Source: Solibacillus sp040273735 (GTDB lineage Bacteria > Bacillota > Bacilli > Bacillales_A > Planococcaceae). Taken from it: a stretch of DNA of 64,000 nt. The DNA lies in NCBI RefSeq assembly GCF_040273735.1, contig NZ_JBELZM010000006.1:1-64000 (forward strand), written 5' to 3'. Position numbers and translations under genes: made by a program. The notes under the pieces are model-generated. The model was given only the letters and a program-made list of their open reading frames with translations, did not search any database and was not told where the DNA came from. Shown here one piece after another: positions 35,261 to 43,136 of the stretch (position 1 is the stretch's first letter; each line of letters begins with the position of its first letter).

Positions 35261-36292
35261 TTATAGTGAATACCATTTGCCGCCTGACGCCTTTTCCAGA
35301 CGGTTCATAATAGCTGTACCAACACCTGTTTTTGATGTTGCCGTCGCTAAAATAATCGTAGCATCTGTTTTATCGCATGCACGCAATGTATCATATAACG
35401 AAGCACTCATTTGTTCGAGATCATGTGCATGACCGAATGAAAAATAATAATCGGCTTTAATTTCTTTAAAGCTATCCGGTGCCAATAAGGCAACTTTATG
35501 CTCAGGTTTTAATTCGGCGATAGCCGTTTCAATTGCTTCCTTATTTGCCTCTATTAAATAGACGGGAGCTTCCGGTGCATAGTGAGTATATTTCATACCA
35601 GGCGCTTTCGGAGTCGATTCAATTTTCTGCTGTTCCAGGCTTGGCTCAAGAACTGGACCGATTACAGCTTCCAGCATTTCTTTTGTCACCCCGCCCGGAC
35701 GTAAAATAACGGGTGTATCCAGCGTAACATCCAAAACGGTCGATTCAAGTCCAATCCCTGTCATTCCTCCATCTAAAATACAAGGAATTATGTTTTGCAA
35801 ATCTTCAAATACATGTTCAGCTTTCGTCGGGCTGGGTTTACCGCTGCGATTCGCACTTGGCGCGGCTAACGGTTTCTTTAATGTTCGAAGAAGTTCCAGT
35901 GCTACTGGATGATCAGGCATACGAATTCCGACCGTATCTAATCCTGCCGTAACACTTGGCGCTAAAACATTCGGCTTTGCATGCATGACAAGCGTCAATG
36001 GACCCGGCCAAAAAGCATCCATACAATTTTTTGCAACTTCCGAAATATTTGTTGTATACAACGATACTTCTTGCACCATTCCTATATGTACAATCAACGG
36101 ATTATCTGAAGGTCGTCCTTTTGCGGCAAATATTTTCTTTACTGCCTGCTCATTTGTCGCAACAGCACCTAAGCCATATACGGTTTCTGTCGGAAAAGCG
36201 ACTATTTCGCCGTTATTTAATAAATCCACAGCCTGTGTATAATTTTCTGAATTATCCACAAATTCATCCACATTTAATTGGAAAGTGTGCAT
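35261..36292 (-). CDS. ywlC: L-threonylcarbamoyladenylate synthase (Sua5/YwlC)
   Basis: Makes TC-AMP from Thr, bicarbonate and ATP for the t6A37 modification of ANN-decoding tRNAs. The 343-residue product has an N-terminal YrdC domain (PTETVYGLGA, KGRPSDNPL, APSANRSGKPSPT) and a C-terminal Sua5 domain beginning near APGMKYTHYAPEAPVYL, so it is the long Sua5 form rather than short TsaC. ATG 36290-36292 follows AAGGAGG; the longer frame is rejected. Confidence 0.95.
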   Translation of the reverse strand: MHTFQLNVDEFVDNSENYTQAVDLLNNGEIVAFPTETVYGLGAVATNEQAVKKIFAAKGRPSDNPLIVHIGMVQEVSLYTTNISEVAKNCMDAFWPGPLTLVMHAKPNVLAPSVTAGLDTVGIRMPDHPVALELLRTLKKPLAAPSANRSGKPSPTKAEHVFEDLQNIIPCILDGGMTGIGLESTVLDVTLDTPVILRPGGVTKEMLEAVIGPVLEPSLEQQKIESTPKAPGMKYTHYAPEAPVYLIEANKEAIETAIAELKPEHKVALLAPDSFKEIKADYYFSFGHAHDLEQMSASLYDTLRACDKTDATIILATATSKTGVGTAIMNRLEKASGGKWYSL

Positions 36293-36323
36293 TACTTTTT
36301 CCTCCTTTCTGTAAATGTTTGAT

Positions 36324-36938
36324 TTAACTATCCACAAATTGTGAGTAAGTTGGATCATTTTCTACAAGTTCTTCTGTGTTTTGTGGATCACTTTTTTCCA
36401 TATGTTTTTCCCACCATTCAGCAATAAAAAATGGCGGCCGTTCATTTTCCACCGACTCATTAACTATACAAAGCGTTGGGAATACTGCACAGAACCAGTT
36501 TTCGCCTCGCCCCTGTCCAATAGTGAAATTGACAGAGTAATAATTTTTCTGTGGATAAAATTGTCCTGCCGCCCACTTTGGAGGCACTAAGTTATCCCCA
36601 AATTTATAGGTGATTTTTAATTGTGGGTAAGTTTTCTGAATTTCCTGATACATCTTTTCCACACTGTGGATATCTTCCGAAAAATCCGGCGTTCTTTGAA
36701 TATAGGCTTGAATCGACTCTACGACTTCATACTTGATCAACTGGTCTGCATTTGTCGAACTGTTGGCAATGACACGGTACTTCAACTGGTCGTTGCTTTG
36801 TTCCTGATCAAAACGCACTTCATCTACGAAAGTAGGTATAAACGTAGCCGCACAATATAAAAATAGAACACTTATTAGTAATTTAGCAATCGCTAAAAAT
36901 AGATTGGATTCATTTTGAATATCGTAATCATGTAACAT
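36324..36938 (-). CDS. spoIIR: Stage II sporulation protein R (SpoIIR)
   Basis: The forespore signal that activates SpoIIGA to process pro-sigma-E in the mother cell. The 204-residue protein has an N-terminal signal/anchor helix (ISVLFLYCAATFIPTF), FRVIANS-like YRVIANSSTNADQ, the YPQKNYYSVNFTIGQGRGENWFC... core and PTLC. ATG 36936-36938 is selected by spacing from AGGGGGA; two ATG/TTG codons upstream are too close to or overlap the ribosome site. That site is folded into a 10-bp hairpin. Confidence 0.9.
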   Translation of the reverse strand: MLHDYDIQNESNLFLAIAKLLISVLFLYCAATFIPTFVDEVRFDQEQSNDQLKYRVIANSSTNADQLIKYEVVESIQAYIQRTPDFSEDIHSVEKMYQEIQKTYPQLKITYKFGDNLVPPKWAAGQFYPQKNYYSVNFTIGQGRGENWFCAVFPTLCIVNESVENERPPFFIAEWWEKHMEKSDPQNTEELVENDPTYSQFVDS

Positions 36939-36948
36939 AAACATTCCC

Positions 36949-36971
36949 CCTTGCAAACATTGTTTACAAGG
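36949..36971 (-). promoter_or_regulatory. Hairpin covering the spoIIR ribosome site
   Basis: On the minus strand CCTTGTAAAC pairs with GTTTGCAAGG (10 bp, one G-U, loop AAT). The AAGG at the end of the 3' arm is the start of the spoIIR Shine-Dalgarno AAGGGGGA. No T-run follows, so it is not a standard terminator for prmC. Confidence 0.55.
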
Positions 36972-36981
36972 AATCTATTTT

Positions 36982-37845
36982 TTATTCACTAATCTCACAA
37001 AAAACAATACGATCTTTTTTATTTATATCTTGAACGACTGTTACATGGGCATTCGGAAAGCTTTTTCTGAAAAAGTTCGCTACGGCTTCCCCTTGTGTAT
37101 AGCCGATTTCCAGGCCAATTAATGCCGGCCTTTTCATAAGGGCCGGTAAATTTTCTGCTAGTTTACGATAAAGCAAGAGTCCGTCTTCATCAGCAAACAA
37201 TGCCTGATGAGGTTCGTGCGCTACGACGACATCGGACATTTCCTCCATTTCCTCATATGCGATATAAGGCGGATTGGAAAGGACAATATCCCACTTTTCA
37301 TTTGCAATCGGTTCTGTTAAGTCACCGAGTTTAAATGTAATTTCTGCCTGCAGCTGTTCAGCGTTTTTTTGTGCTGTTGCAAGTGCTGCAGGTGAAAGAT
37401 CCGTTGCTGTTACATTAAGCTGCGGACATTCCTTTTTCATTGTAATGGCAATGGCACCACTGCCTGTCCCGATGTCGGCAAACTTCAGATTTTGTTTATC
37501 CCCAAATAACTTGCTGATTCGCTCAATCGTTCCAACGATCAGTTCTTCCGTTTCCGGACGAGGAATCAGTACCGATTCATCAACTACAAATGTACGTCCG
37601 TAAAATTCTTCTGTACCCGTTATATATTGTACAGGGCGCCCTTTCACATGCTCTAGAATAAAAGCATCAAACTGCTGTTGCTGCTCTTCGGGTAGAGTGT
37701 CGTGCATCTTCATCATTAATCCTGAATAGCTTGTCTGTAAAATATGCTGCAATAAAATCCGTGCGGCATTTCCTTCGCGACCGTTTTCCTCTAAAAAAGA
37801 AGAAGCCCCATTCAGGGCCTCAAAAATGGTTTTATGCATCTTCAT
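36982..37845 (-). CDS. prmC: Release factor glutamine methyltransferase PrmC
   Basis: Methylates the GGQ glutamine of RF1 and RF2 using SAM. The 287-residue protein has an N-terminal helical substrate domain and a Rossmann methyltransferase with FADIGTGSGAIAI (motif I) and the catalytic LSNPPYIAYEE. It overlaps the end of prfA by 14 bp, so it is translationally coupled to its substrate's gene. ATG ATG-like double start: residue 1 or 3 could be used. Confidence 0.95.
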   Translation of the reverse strand: MKMHKTIFEALNGASSFLEENGREGNAARILLQHILQTSYSGLMMKMHDTLPEEQQQQFDAFILEHVKGRPVQYITGTEEFYGRTFVVDESVLIPRPETEELIVGTIERISKLFGDKQNLKFADIGTGSGAIAITMKKECPQLNVTATDLSPAALATAQKNAEQLQAEITFKLGDLTEPIANEKWDIVLSNPPYIAYEEMEEMSDVVVAHEPHQALFADEDGLLLYRKLAENLPALMKRPALIGLEIGYTQGEAVANFFRKSFPNAHVTVVQDINKKDRIVFCEISE

Positions 37846-38908
37846 TTAAATTTGATAAGCGTGTTGCCTGCTCATCTAAAATAAGTGCATCGATGATTTC
37901 ATCCAACTTACCTTCAACGATTTGGTCAAGTTTTTGAATCGTTAAACCAATTCGGTGATCTGTTACACGGTTTTGTGGATAGTTGTAAGTACGGATACGT
38001 TCAGAACGGTCGCCTGTTCCTACTGCTGTCTTACGTGTTGCATCGATTTCAGCCTGCGCTTCTTGACGGTGTTTATCCGCTACACGCGCAACTAAAATTT
38101 TCATCGCTTTTTCACGGTTCTTAATTTGTGAACGTTCATCCTGCATCGAAACGACAACGCCTGTCGGTAAGTGGGTCATACGAACAGCAGACATCGTTGT
38201 ATTTACCGACTGACCACCCGCGCCAGATGAAGCGAATGTATCAACGCGAATATCTTTTTCATGAATTTCTACATCTTCTACATGTACTTCCGGTAAACAT
38301 GCTACCGTAGCAGTTGATGTATGAATACGGCCTTGTGATTCCGTCGCTGGTACACGTTGAACACGGTGTGCGCCATTTTCATATTTGAATTTTGAATATG
38401 CACCTTGACCGTTAATCATGAAAATTACTTCTTTATAGCCGCCTGCCGGGTTTGGTGTTGCTTCCATTACGTCTACTTTCCAGCCTTGCGTTTCCGCATA
38501 GCGTGTATACATACGGAATAGGTCACCTGCAAAAATATTGGCCTCGTCGCCACCAGCAGCTCCGCGGACCTCCATAATTACGTTTTTCGAATCGTTCGGG
38601 TCTTTAGGAATTAATAAAATACGCAGACTATCTTCTAACTCCGGAACTTGTTTGTTTAAGTCATTAAACTCTTCCTTCATCATTTCCAGCATATCTGCAT
38701 CTTTTTCAATTTCCATTAATTCGCGTGTATCTGCCAGTTGCTCTTTTACCGATTTGTATTCACGGTATACATCTACCATTTCCTGAATATCGGATTGCTC
38801 TTTCGAATATTCGCGAAGCTTATTGGAATCGCTGACGATATCCGGGTCGCTCAGTAATTCATTTAATCTTTCGTAACGGTCTTCAACCGCCTGTAAACGA
38901 TCAAACAT
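37832..38908 (-). CDS. prfA: Peptide chain release factor 1
   Basis: Releases peptides at UAA and UAG. The 358-residue product has the GGQ loop (SSGAGGQSVNTT) and, before it, the stop-codon reading region containing RVPATESQGRIHTS (PAT-type tripeptide). AGGTG precedes ATG 38906-38908. It heads the prfA-prmC pair. Confidence 0.97.
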   Translation of the reverse strand: MFDRLQAVEDRYERLNELLSDPDIVSDSNKLREYSKEQSDIQEMVDVYREYKSVKEQLADTRELMEIEKDADMLEMMKEEFNDLNKQVPELEDSLRILLIPKDPNDSKNVIMEVRGAAGGDEANIFAGDLFRMYTRYAETQGWKVDVMEATPNPAGGYKEVIFMINGQGAYSKFKYENGAHRVQRVPATESQGRIHTSTATVACLPEVHVEDVEIHEKDIRVDTFASSGAGGQSVNTTMSAVRMTHLPTGVVVSMQDERSQIKNREKAMKILVARVADKHRQEAQAEIDATRKTAVGTGDRSERIRTYNYPQNRVTDHRIGLTIQKLDQIVEGKLDEIIDALILDEQATRLSNLNEDA

Positions 38909-39100
38909 CTATATTTCACCTCTAAAAGTTATTTTATTATTAGTTGTATTTCACTCGTCTTCTCACGAGTCACGTTAAAATGCACCTTTACTAGTATAAA
39001 GAAATTTTACGGTTGTTGCTACATCTATGTTGAACTTTCTTCATATCATTTACACATCGGCATTCATATATTTAAATTCTGGTGTGCCGTTCACTTTAAA

Positions 39101-39673
39101 TTATAGTGGCGGATTGGAATGACATTTGCGGCAAACAGGATAATAACTATCATTACCCCCAATTTGAATTTGATCACCTGTACGGACCGGTTTTTTATTT
39201 TCATCTACTCGTAAGTTCATCGTCGCTTTCTTATGACAGAACCAGCAAATTGTTTTCATTTCCTCAATTTTATCCGCGTAAATCGTCATATAACGGCTGC
39301 CTTCAAACAGCTCATTCTGGAAGTCATTTTTTAAACCAAAGCCCATAACAGGTATGTTCAGCTCATCGACAATTTGTGTCAGCTGCAAAACATGCTCTTT
39401 TGATAAGAATTGTACTTCGTCTACAAGTACACAATATAATTTTTCTTCGTGTTTTTCTACGATTTCATATATATTTGTATCTTCAAAAACCGCAATTGCC
39501 GGACGTCTTAGACCAATTCGGCTTGAAACCGTTCCGACTTCATCGCGCGTATCGATTCCTGAAGTAAAAATCAGTACAGCTTTATTCTGTTCTTCATAAT
39601 TGTGGGCAACTTTTAAAATTTCAATCGATTTCCCGCTATTCATCGCCCCATGCTTATAAAATAATTGCGCCAT
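39101..39673 (-). CDS. tdk: Thymidine kinase
   Basis: A 190-residue type II thymidine kinase for dT salvage. The P-loop is GAMNSGKS (residues 9-16), the DEVQFL strand holds the catalytic Glu region, and the structural zinc is held by CWFC and CRKC. The lasso/substrate loop YYPVCRKCH is intact. ATG 39671-39673. It lies between rpmE and prfA as in B. subtilis, but array 3 separates it from rpmE. Confidence 0.96.
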   Translation of the reverse strand: MAQLFYKHGAMNSGKSIEILKVAHNYEEQNKAVLIFTSGIDTRDEVGTVSSRIGLRRPAIAVFEDTNIYEIVEKHEEKLYCVLVDEVQFLSKEHVLQLTQIVDELNIPVMGFGLKNDFQNELFEGSRYMTIYADKIEEMKTICWFCHKKATMNLRVDENKKPVRTGDQIQIGGNDSYYPVCRKCHSNPPL

Positions 39674-39720
39674 TTATTTGTCCTCGTTTCTAATTAAAAT
39701 TACAAGTTCGTCTTCACCAA

Positions 39721-39749
39721 CAAAAAACCTTGAGTATCAAACTCAAGGT
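39721..39749 (-). terminator. Second terminator, between array 3 and tdk
   Basis: On the minus strand ACCTTGAGT pairs perfectly with ACTCAAGGT (5-base loop), followed by TTTTTTG. No gene directly precedes it: array 3 and a second terminator (40041-40073) do. It could end a transcript crossing the array or act as a tdk leader attenuator. Confidence 0.8.
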
Positions 39750-39855
39750 CAACTTTTCACTTCTTTTATCTTAGCTAGTTTTTTGTCATTCGTCTATTGC
39801 AAAACGTGCTCTATTTATTAGAATCTTTCTCTTGAGAAAAACATGTGCGAAAGAT

Positions 39856-40027
39856 TTCTAATTTCTTCTAATTTCTTCTAATATATTTTTATTTCTACTA
39901 GTAAAAGTCTAATCTTCTAATATATTATGTACAATTTCTAATATCGGTTTGAGATTTTCAAATAAACCCCTCAGATTTTCTAATAGCCTGCAAAAGTTTT
40001 CTGATAACTTCATAATATCTTCTAATA
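39856..40027 (-). repeat. 21-bp phased box array 3 (TATTAGAA on minus)
   Basis: Plus-strand boxes TTCTAATA (= TATTAGAA on minus) start at 39915, 39936, 39957, 39978, 39999 and 40020, exactly 21 bp apart. Two of these are near-matches (TTCAAATA and TTCTGATA). Leftward the array continues less regularly: 39893 (22 bp), an off-phase partial box at 39907, 39876 (17 bp), 39866 and 39856 (10 bp, half-period). The filler differs between units. It is bracketed by two intrinsic terminators and uses the same box as array 2, in the opposite orientation. Confidence 0.92.
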
Positions 40028-40040
40028 AAGCCTCAAAAAA

Positions 40041-40073
40041 TTAAAAACCCATTTCCAGCAATGTGGAAATGGG
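40041..40073 (-). terminator. Terminator of rpmE
   Basis: CCCATTTCCA pairs perfectly with TGGAAATGGG (6-base loop), followed on the minus strand by TTTTTAATTTTT. Confidence 0.93.
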
Positions 40074-40081
40074 CAGAGGTA

Positions 40082-40282
40082 TTATTTCATACCATATTTT
40101 TTGTTGAAGCGATCTACACGTCCGTCAGCAGAAGCGAACTTTTGACGACCTGTATAGAATGGGTGACATTCGTTACAGAACTCGATTGAGATCTTTTCTT
40201 TAACTGAACCTGTTTCAAAAGAATTACCACAAGAGCAAGTTACTGTTGCTACTTTGTAATCTGGGTGGATACCTTGTTTCAT
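40082..40282 (-). CDS. rpmE: 50S ribosomal protein L31, zinc-binding type
   Basis: A 66-residue L31. Cysteines in CSC and CNEC, plus the following His, form the zinc site, so this is the zinc-dependent RpmE form rather than the Cys-less paralogue (YtiA). It starts MKQGIHPDYKVATVTCSCG. AGGAG precedes ATG 40280-40282. The 252-bp upstream gap to rho has no gene; I see no clear Zur operator. Confidence 0.96.
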   Translation of the reverse strand: MKQGIHPDYKVATVTCSCGNSFETGSVKEKISIEFCNECHPFYTGRQKFASADGRVDRFNKKYGMK

Positions 40283-40534
40283 ATTCGTTTTCTCCTCTCG
40301 CCCTGAACCATCCGGAACAGAGTATTTTCGAACTGCACCTTACATAGCCCGAATATGTCACTACATACGTAATGTGTTGAGGTCAGCTATATATGTGCAC
40401 GTTTCATACTTAAAGAAGTATAGCAAGTTTTAAAAAAGGTTGCAACTATTTTATATTATTTTACGAAATTGAATGTATGTAGTTCCTCACTAAATCAAGA
40501 ACTCGATTTCCACTCCCGCTCAATCTTCTAAAAT

Positions 40535-41818
40535 CTATAACAACCCTTTACCATTCGTAGCTTTCTTCATATCTGTATCAAGCTTTTCAAAGAACTCTTC
40601 GTTTGTTTTTGTTGTGCGTAGTTTGCGCAAGAACTTTTCACCGAAGTCATGTGAATCGCTGAATGTTTTACGGATTGCCCATAATTTATCAAGCTGGTCT
40701 TTCGGAATAAGAAGCTCTTCTTTACGTGTTCCTGAACGGCGGATATCGATTGCAGGGAAAATACGGCGTTCTGCCAAGCTGCGATCTAAGTGCAATTCAA
40801 GGTTACCCGTTCCTTTAAATTCTTCATAAATTACTTCGTCCATACGGCTGCCTGTATCAACAAGTGCAGTCGCTAAAATTGTTAGACTGCCGCCCTCTTC
40901 AATATTGCGGGCAGAACCGAAGAAACGCTTCGGACGGTGGAATGCAGCAGGGTCAATACCGCCTGAAAGAGTACGTCCGCTTGGCGGGATTACTAAGTTA
41001 TAGGCACGTGCCAAACGTGTAATCGAGTCCATTAAAATAATAACATCACGTTTTTGTTCTACTAGACGACGCGCACGTTCCAATACGATTTCCGCTACTT
41101 TTACATGATTTTCAGGTACTTCATCAAACGTTGAAGATACAACGTCTGCATTAACTGAACGCTCGATGTCCGTTACTTCTTCCGGACGCTCATCAATAAG
41201 TAGGACGATCAGTTCCGCTTCCGGATGGTTTGTCGTAATAGCGTTGGCAATTTCCTTTAATAAAGATGTTTTACCGGCTTTTGGCGGTGCAACAATTAAT
41301 CCACGCTGACCAAAACCAACTGGCGCTACTAAATCCATAATACGCGTCGAAAGTTTTGTGGGAACCGTTTCCAATTTAATGTGGCGATTCGGGTAAAGCG
41401 GTGTTAATGCAGGGAAATGCACACGTTCTTTTGCAACTTCAGGGTCCTCGCCATTTACAGCATCAACTTGCAATAAGCCATAGTAACGTTCATTTTCTTT
41501 TGGCGGACGAACTTTACCTGAAACTTTATCACCATTTCGTAAATCGAAGCGACGAATTTGGGAAGCAGAAATGTAAATATCCTCTTTTGAAGGAGAATAG
41601 TTAATCGGGCGCAGGAATCCGAAGCCGTCTGTAGGAATAATTTCCAAAACACCTTCCATGAAGAAGAAGCCTTCTTGTTCAGAGCGGGTTTTTAAGATTG
41701 CAAAAATTAGTTCCTTTTTATTTAGCTTACTAGCATTCGATAATTTATATTGCTTCGCTAAAGCATATAATTCTTTTAATGTCATGCTTTCTAATTGAGC
41801 AATTGTTAATGCTGTCAT
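40535..41818 (-). CDS. rho: Transcription termination factor Rho
   Basis: A 427-residue hexameric RNA helicase. The N-terminal Rho-N helices are followed by the cold-shock-like RNA-binding fold (GFGFLRP) and the ATPase core with APPKAGKTSLLK (Walker A), IVLLIDERPEE and the Q/R-loop area MDSITRLARAYN. It lacks the long insertion seen in actinobacterial Rho. It is expected to be non-essential, as in B. subtilis. Confidence 0.97.
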   Translation of the reverse strand: MTALTIAQLESMTLKELYALAKQYKLSNASKLNKKELIFAILKTRSEQEGFFFMEGVLEIIPTDGFGFLRPINYSPSKEDIYISASQIRRFDLRNGDKVSGKVRPPKENERYYGLLQVDAVNGEDPEVAKERVHFPALTPLYPNRHIKLETVPTKLSTRIMDLVAPVGFGQRGLIVAPPKAGKTSLLKEIANAITTNHPEAELIVLLIDERPEEVTDIERSVNADVVSSTFDEVPENHVKVAEIVLERARRLVEQKRDVIILMDSITRLARAYNLVIPPSGRTLSGGIDPAAFHRPKRFFGSARNIEEGGSLTILATALVDTGSRMDEVIYEEFKGTGNLELHLDRSLAERRIFPAIDIRRSGTRKEELLIPKDQLDKLWAIRKTFSDSHDFGEKFLRKLRTTKTNEEFFEKLDTDMKKATNGKGLL

Positions 41819-41918
41819 ACGTTTTCTCCAGTCTATTAAAATTTAATTTTGAAAAATTAAGTTATTTAAGATGTTTAGGAATTTGTGTAAGAGAAGTATA
41901 CTACACTTTATTTGAAAG

Positions 41919-41942
41919 ATGCCCAGTTTTTACACTGGGCAT
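41919..41942 (-). terminator. Hairpin after glpX, weak terminator
   Basis: ATGCCCAGT pairs perfectly with ACTGGGCAT (6-base loop). The tail on the minus strand is only CTTTC, so termination may be partial and allow read-through into rho. Confidence 0.55.
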
Positions 41943-42014
41943 TTATTATATTATAGTGCAAGTAATTTGAAAATGGGCATTTTCTATTTGAGGCTACTTA
42001 CATTATACGGGAAG

Positions 42015-42980
42015 TTAAATTTGGTCATACTTTGGTTTTTTTTCAATGCTGTGGCGTCCTTCAATAAAACGTACTGTTCCTGTTTTTGCACGCATAACAA
42101 CTGAATGTGTAAGCGCATAGGAACCTTTATATTGAACACCGCGTAAAAGCTCTGAATCCGTTACAGCTGTCGCTGCAAAAATCGCATCATCACCTTTTAC
42201 CAGGTCTTCCATCATTAATACTTTATCTACGTCGACTCCCATTTTCACGCAACGTGCAAGCTGTTCTTCATCTTCAGGCACTAGTTTCGCTTGGAAATCT
42301 CCACCTAAACATTTTAACGCAACTGCCGCAATTACGCCTTCCGGGGCACCACCCATACCGAACATAATATCGATACCAGTTTCATCGAATGCTGTGTTAA
42401 TCGCTGCACCTACATCACCGTCTTGGATGAATTTAATACGTGCACCGGCTTCACGAATTTCTTCGACAATATGCTGATGGCGTGGACGGTCTAAAAGTGT
42501 TGCTACTACATCGGAAATGTCTTTATTTTTTGCTTTTGCCACTTGCAATAAGTTGTAAGTAACAGAAGCGTTAATATCGACTTTCCCTGCTGCTTCCGGT
42601 CCTACAGCTATTTTATCCATATACATATCAGGCGCATTTAATAGATTGCCACGGTCTGCAATTGCCAGTACTGTCATCGCACCATTTGTACCTTTTGCTA
42701 CGATATTTGTACCTTCTAATGGATCTACTGCAATATCAACTTCAGGTCCGCCATTTCGAAGCCCTAATTCTTCACCGATATAAAGCATCGGTGCCTCATC
42801 CATTTCTCCTTCACCAATTACAACTGTCGCATGCATTGGGATTGTATCAAACATAACACGCATCGCTGTTGTTGCTGCGTCGTCCGCTTCATTTTTAAGT
42901 CCGCGTCCCATCCATTTCGCTGATGCAATCGCTGCTGCTTCTGTTACACGTACTACTTCCATTGATAAACTACGTTCCAT
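42015..42980 (-). CDS. glpX: Fructose-1,6-bisphosphatase class II
   Basis: A gluconeogenic phosphatase of 321 residues. Metal and substrate motifs include GEGEMDEAP, DPLEGTN and GGAPEGVIAA, the GlpX signature within the lithium-sensitive phosphatase fold. Together with murAB, tal and fbaA it forms a conserved cluster. ATG 42978-42980 is used; a second Met at codon 7 is an alternative. Length is normal. Confidence 0.95.
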   Translation of the reverse strand: MERSLSMEVVRVTEAAAIASAKWMGRGLKNEADDAATTAMRVMFDTIPMHATVVIGEGEMDEAPMLYIGEELGLRNGGPEVDIAVDPLEGTNIVAKGTNGAMTVLAIADRGNLLNAPDMYMDKIAVGPEAAGKVDINASVTYNLLQVAKAKNKDISDVVATLLDRPRHQHIVEEIREAGARIKFIQDGDVGAAINTAFDETGIDIMFGMGGAPEGVIAAVALKCLGGDFQAKLVPEDEEQLARCVKMGVDVDKVLMMEDLVKGDDAIFAATAVTDSELLRGVQYKGSYALTHSVVMRAKTGTVRFIEGRHSIEKKPKYDQI

Positions 42981-43136
42981 TTTGTGTTTGCCTCCTGTAA
43001 TCGGTTAAAACCGATTTTAACAGCCTAAATTAACTGCTTTTTTGAATTGTATTATGAACTAACATATTTTTATTACCCAAATATATATTATCATACTCTC
43101 ATCGTTGCGCGGTTCTGATCACGAATTATAGCAAAT

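Noticed and set aside
10033..40027. The 21-bp arrays as CRISPR arrays
   Set aside because: The conserved part is only 8-10 bp and degenerate, filler is 11-13 bp and there are no cas genes; unit size is far below any CRISPR repeat-spacer unit.
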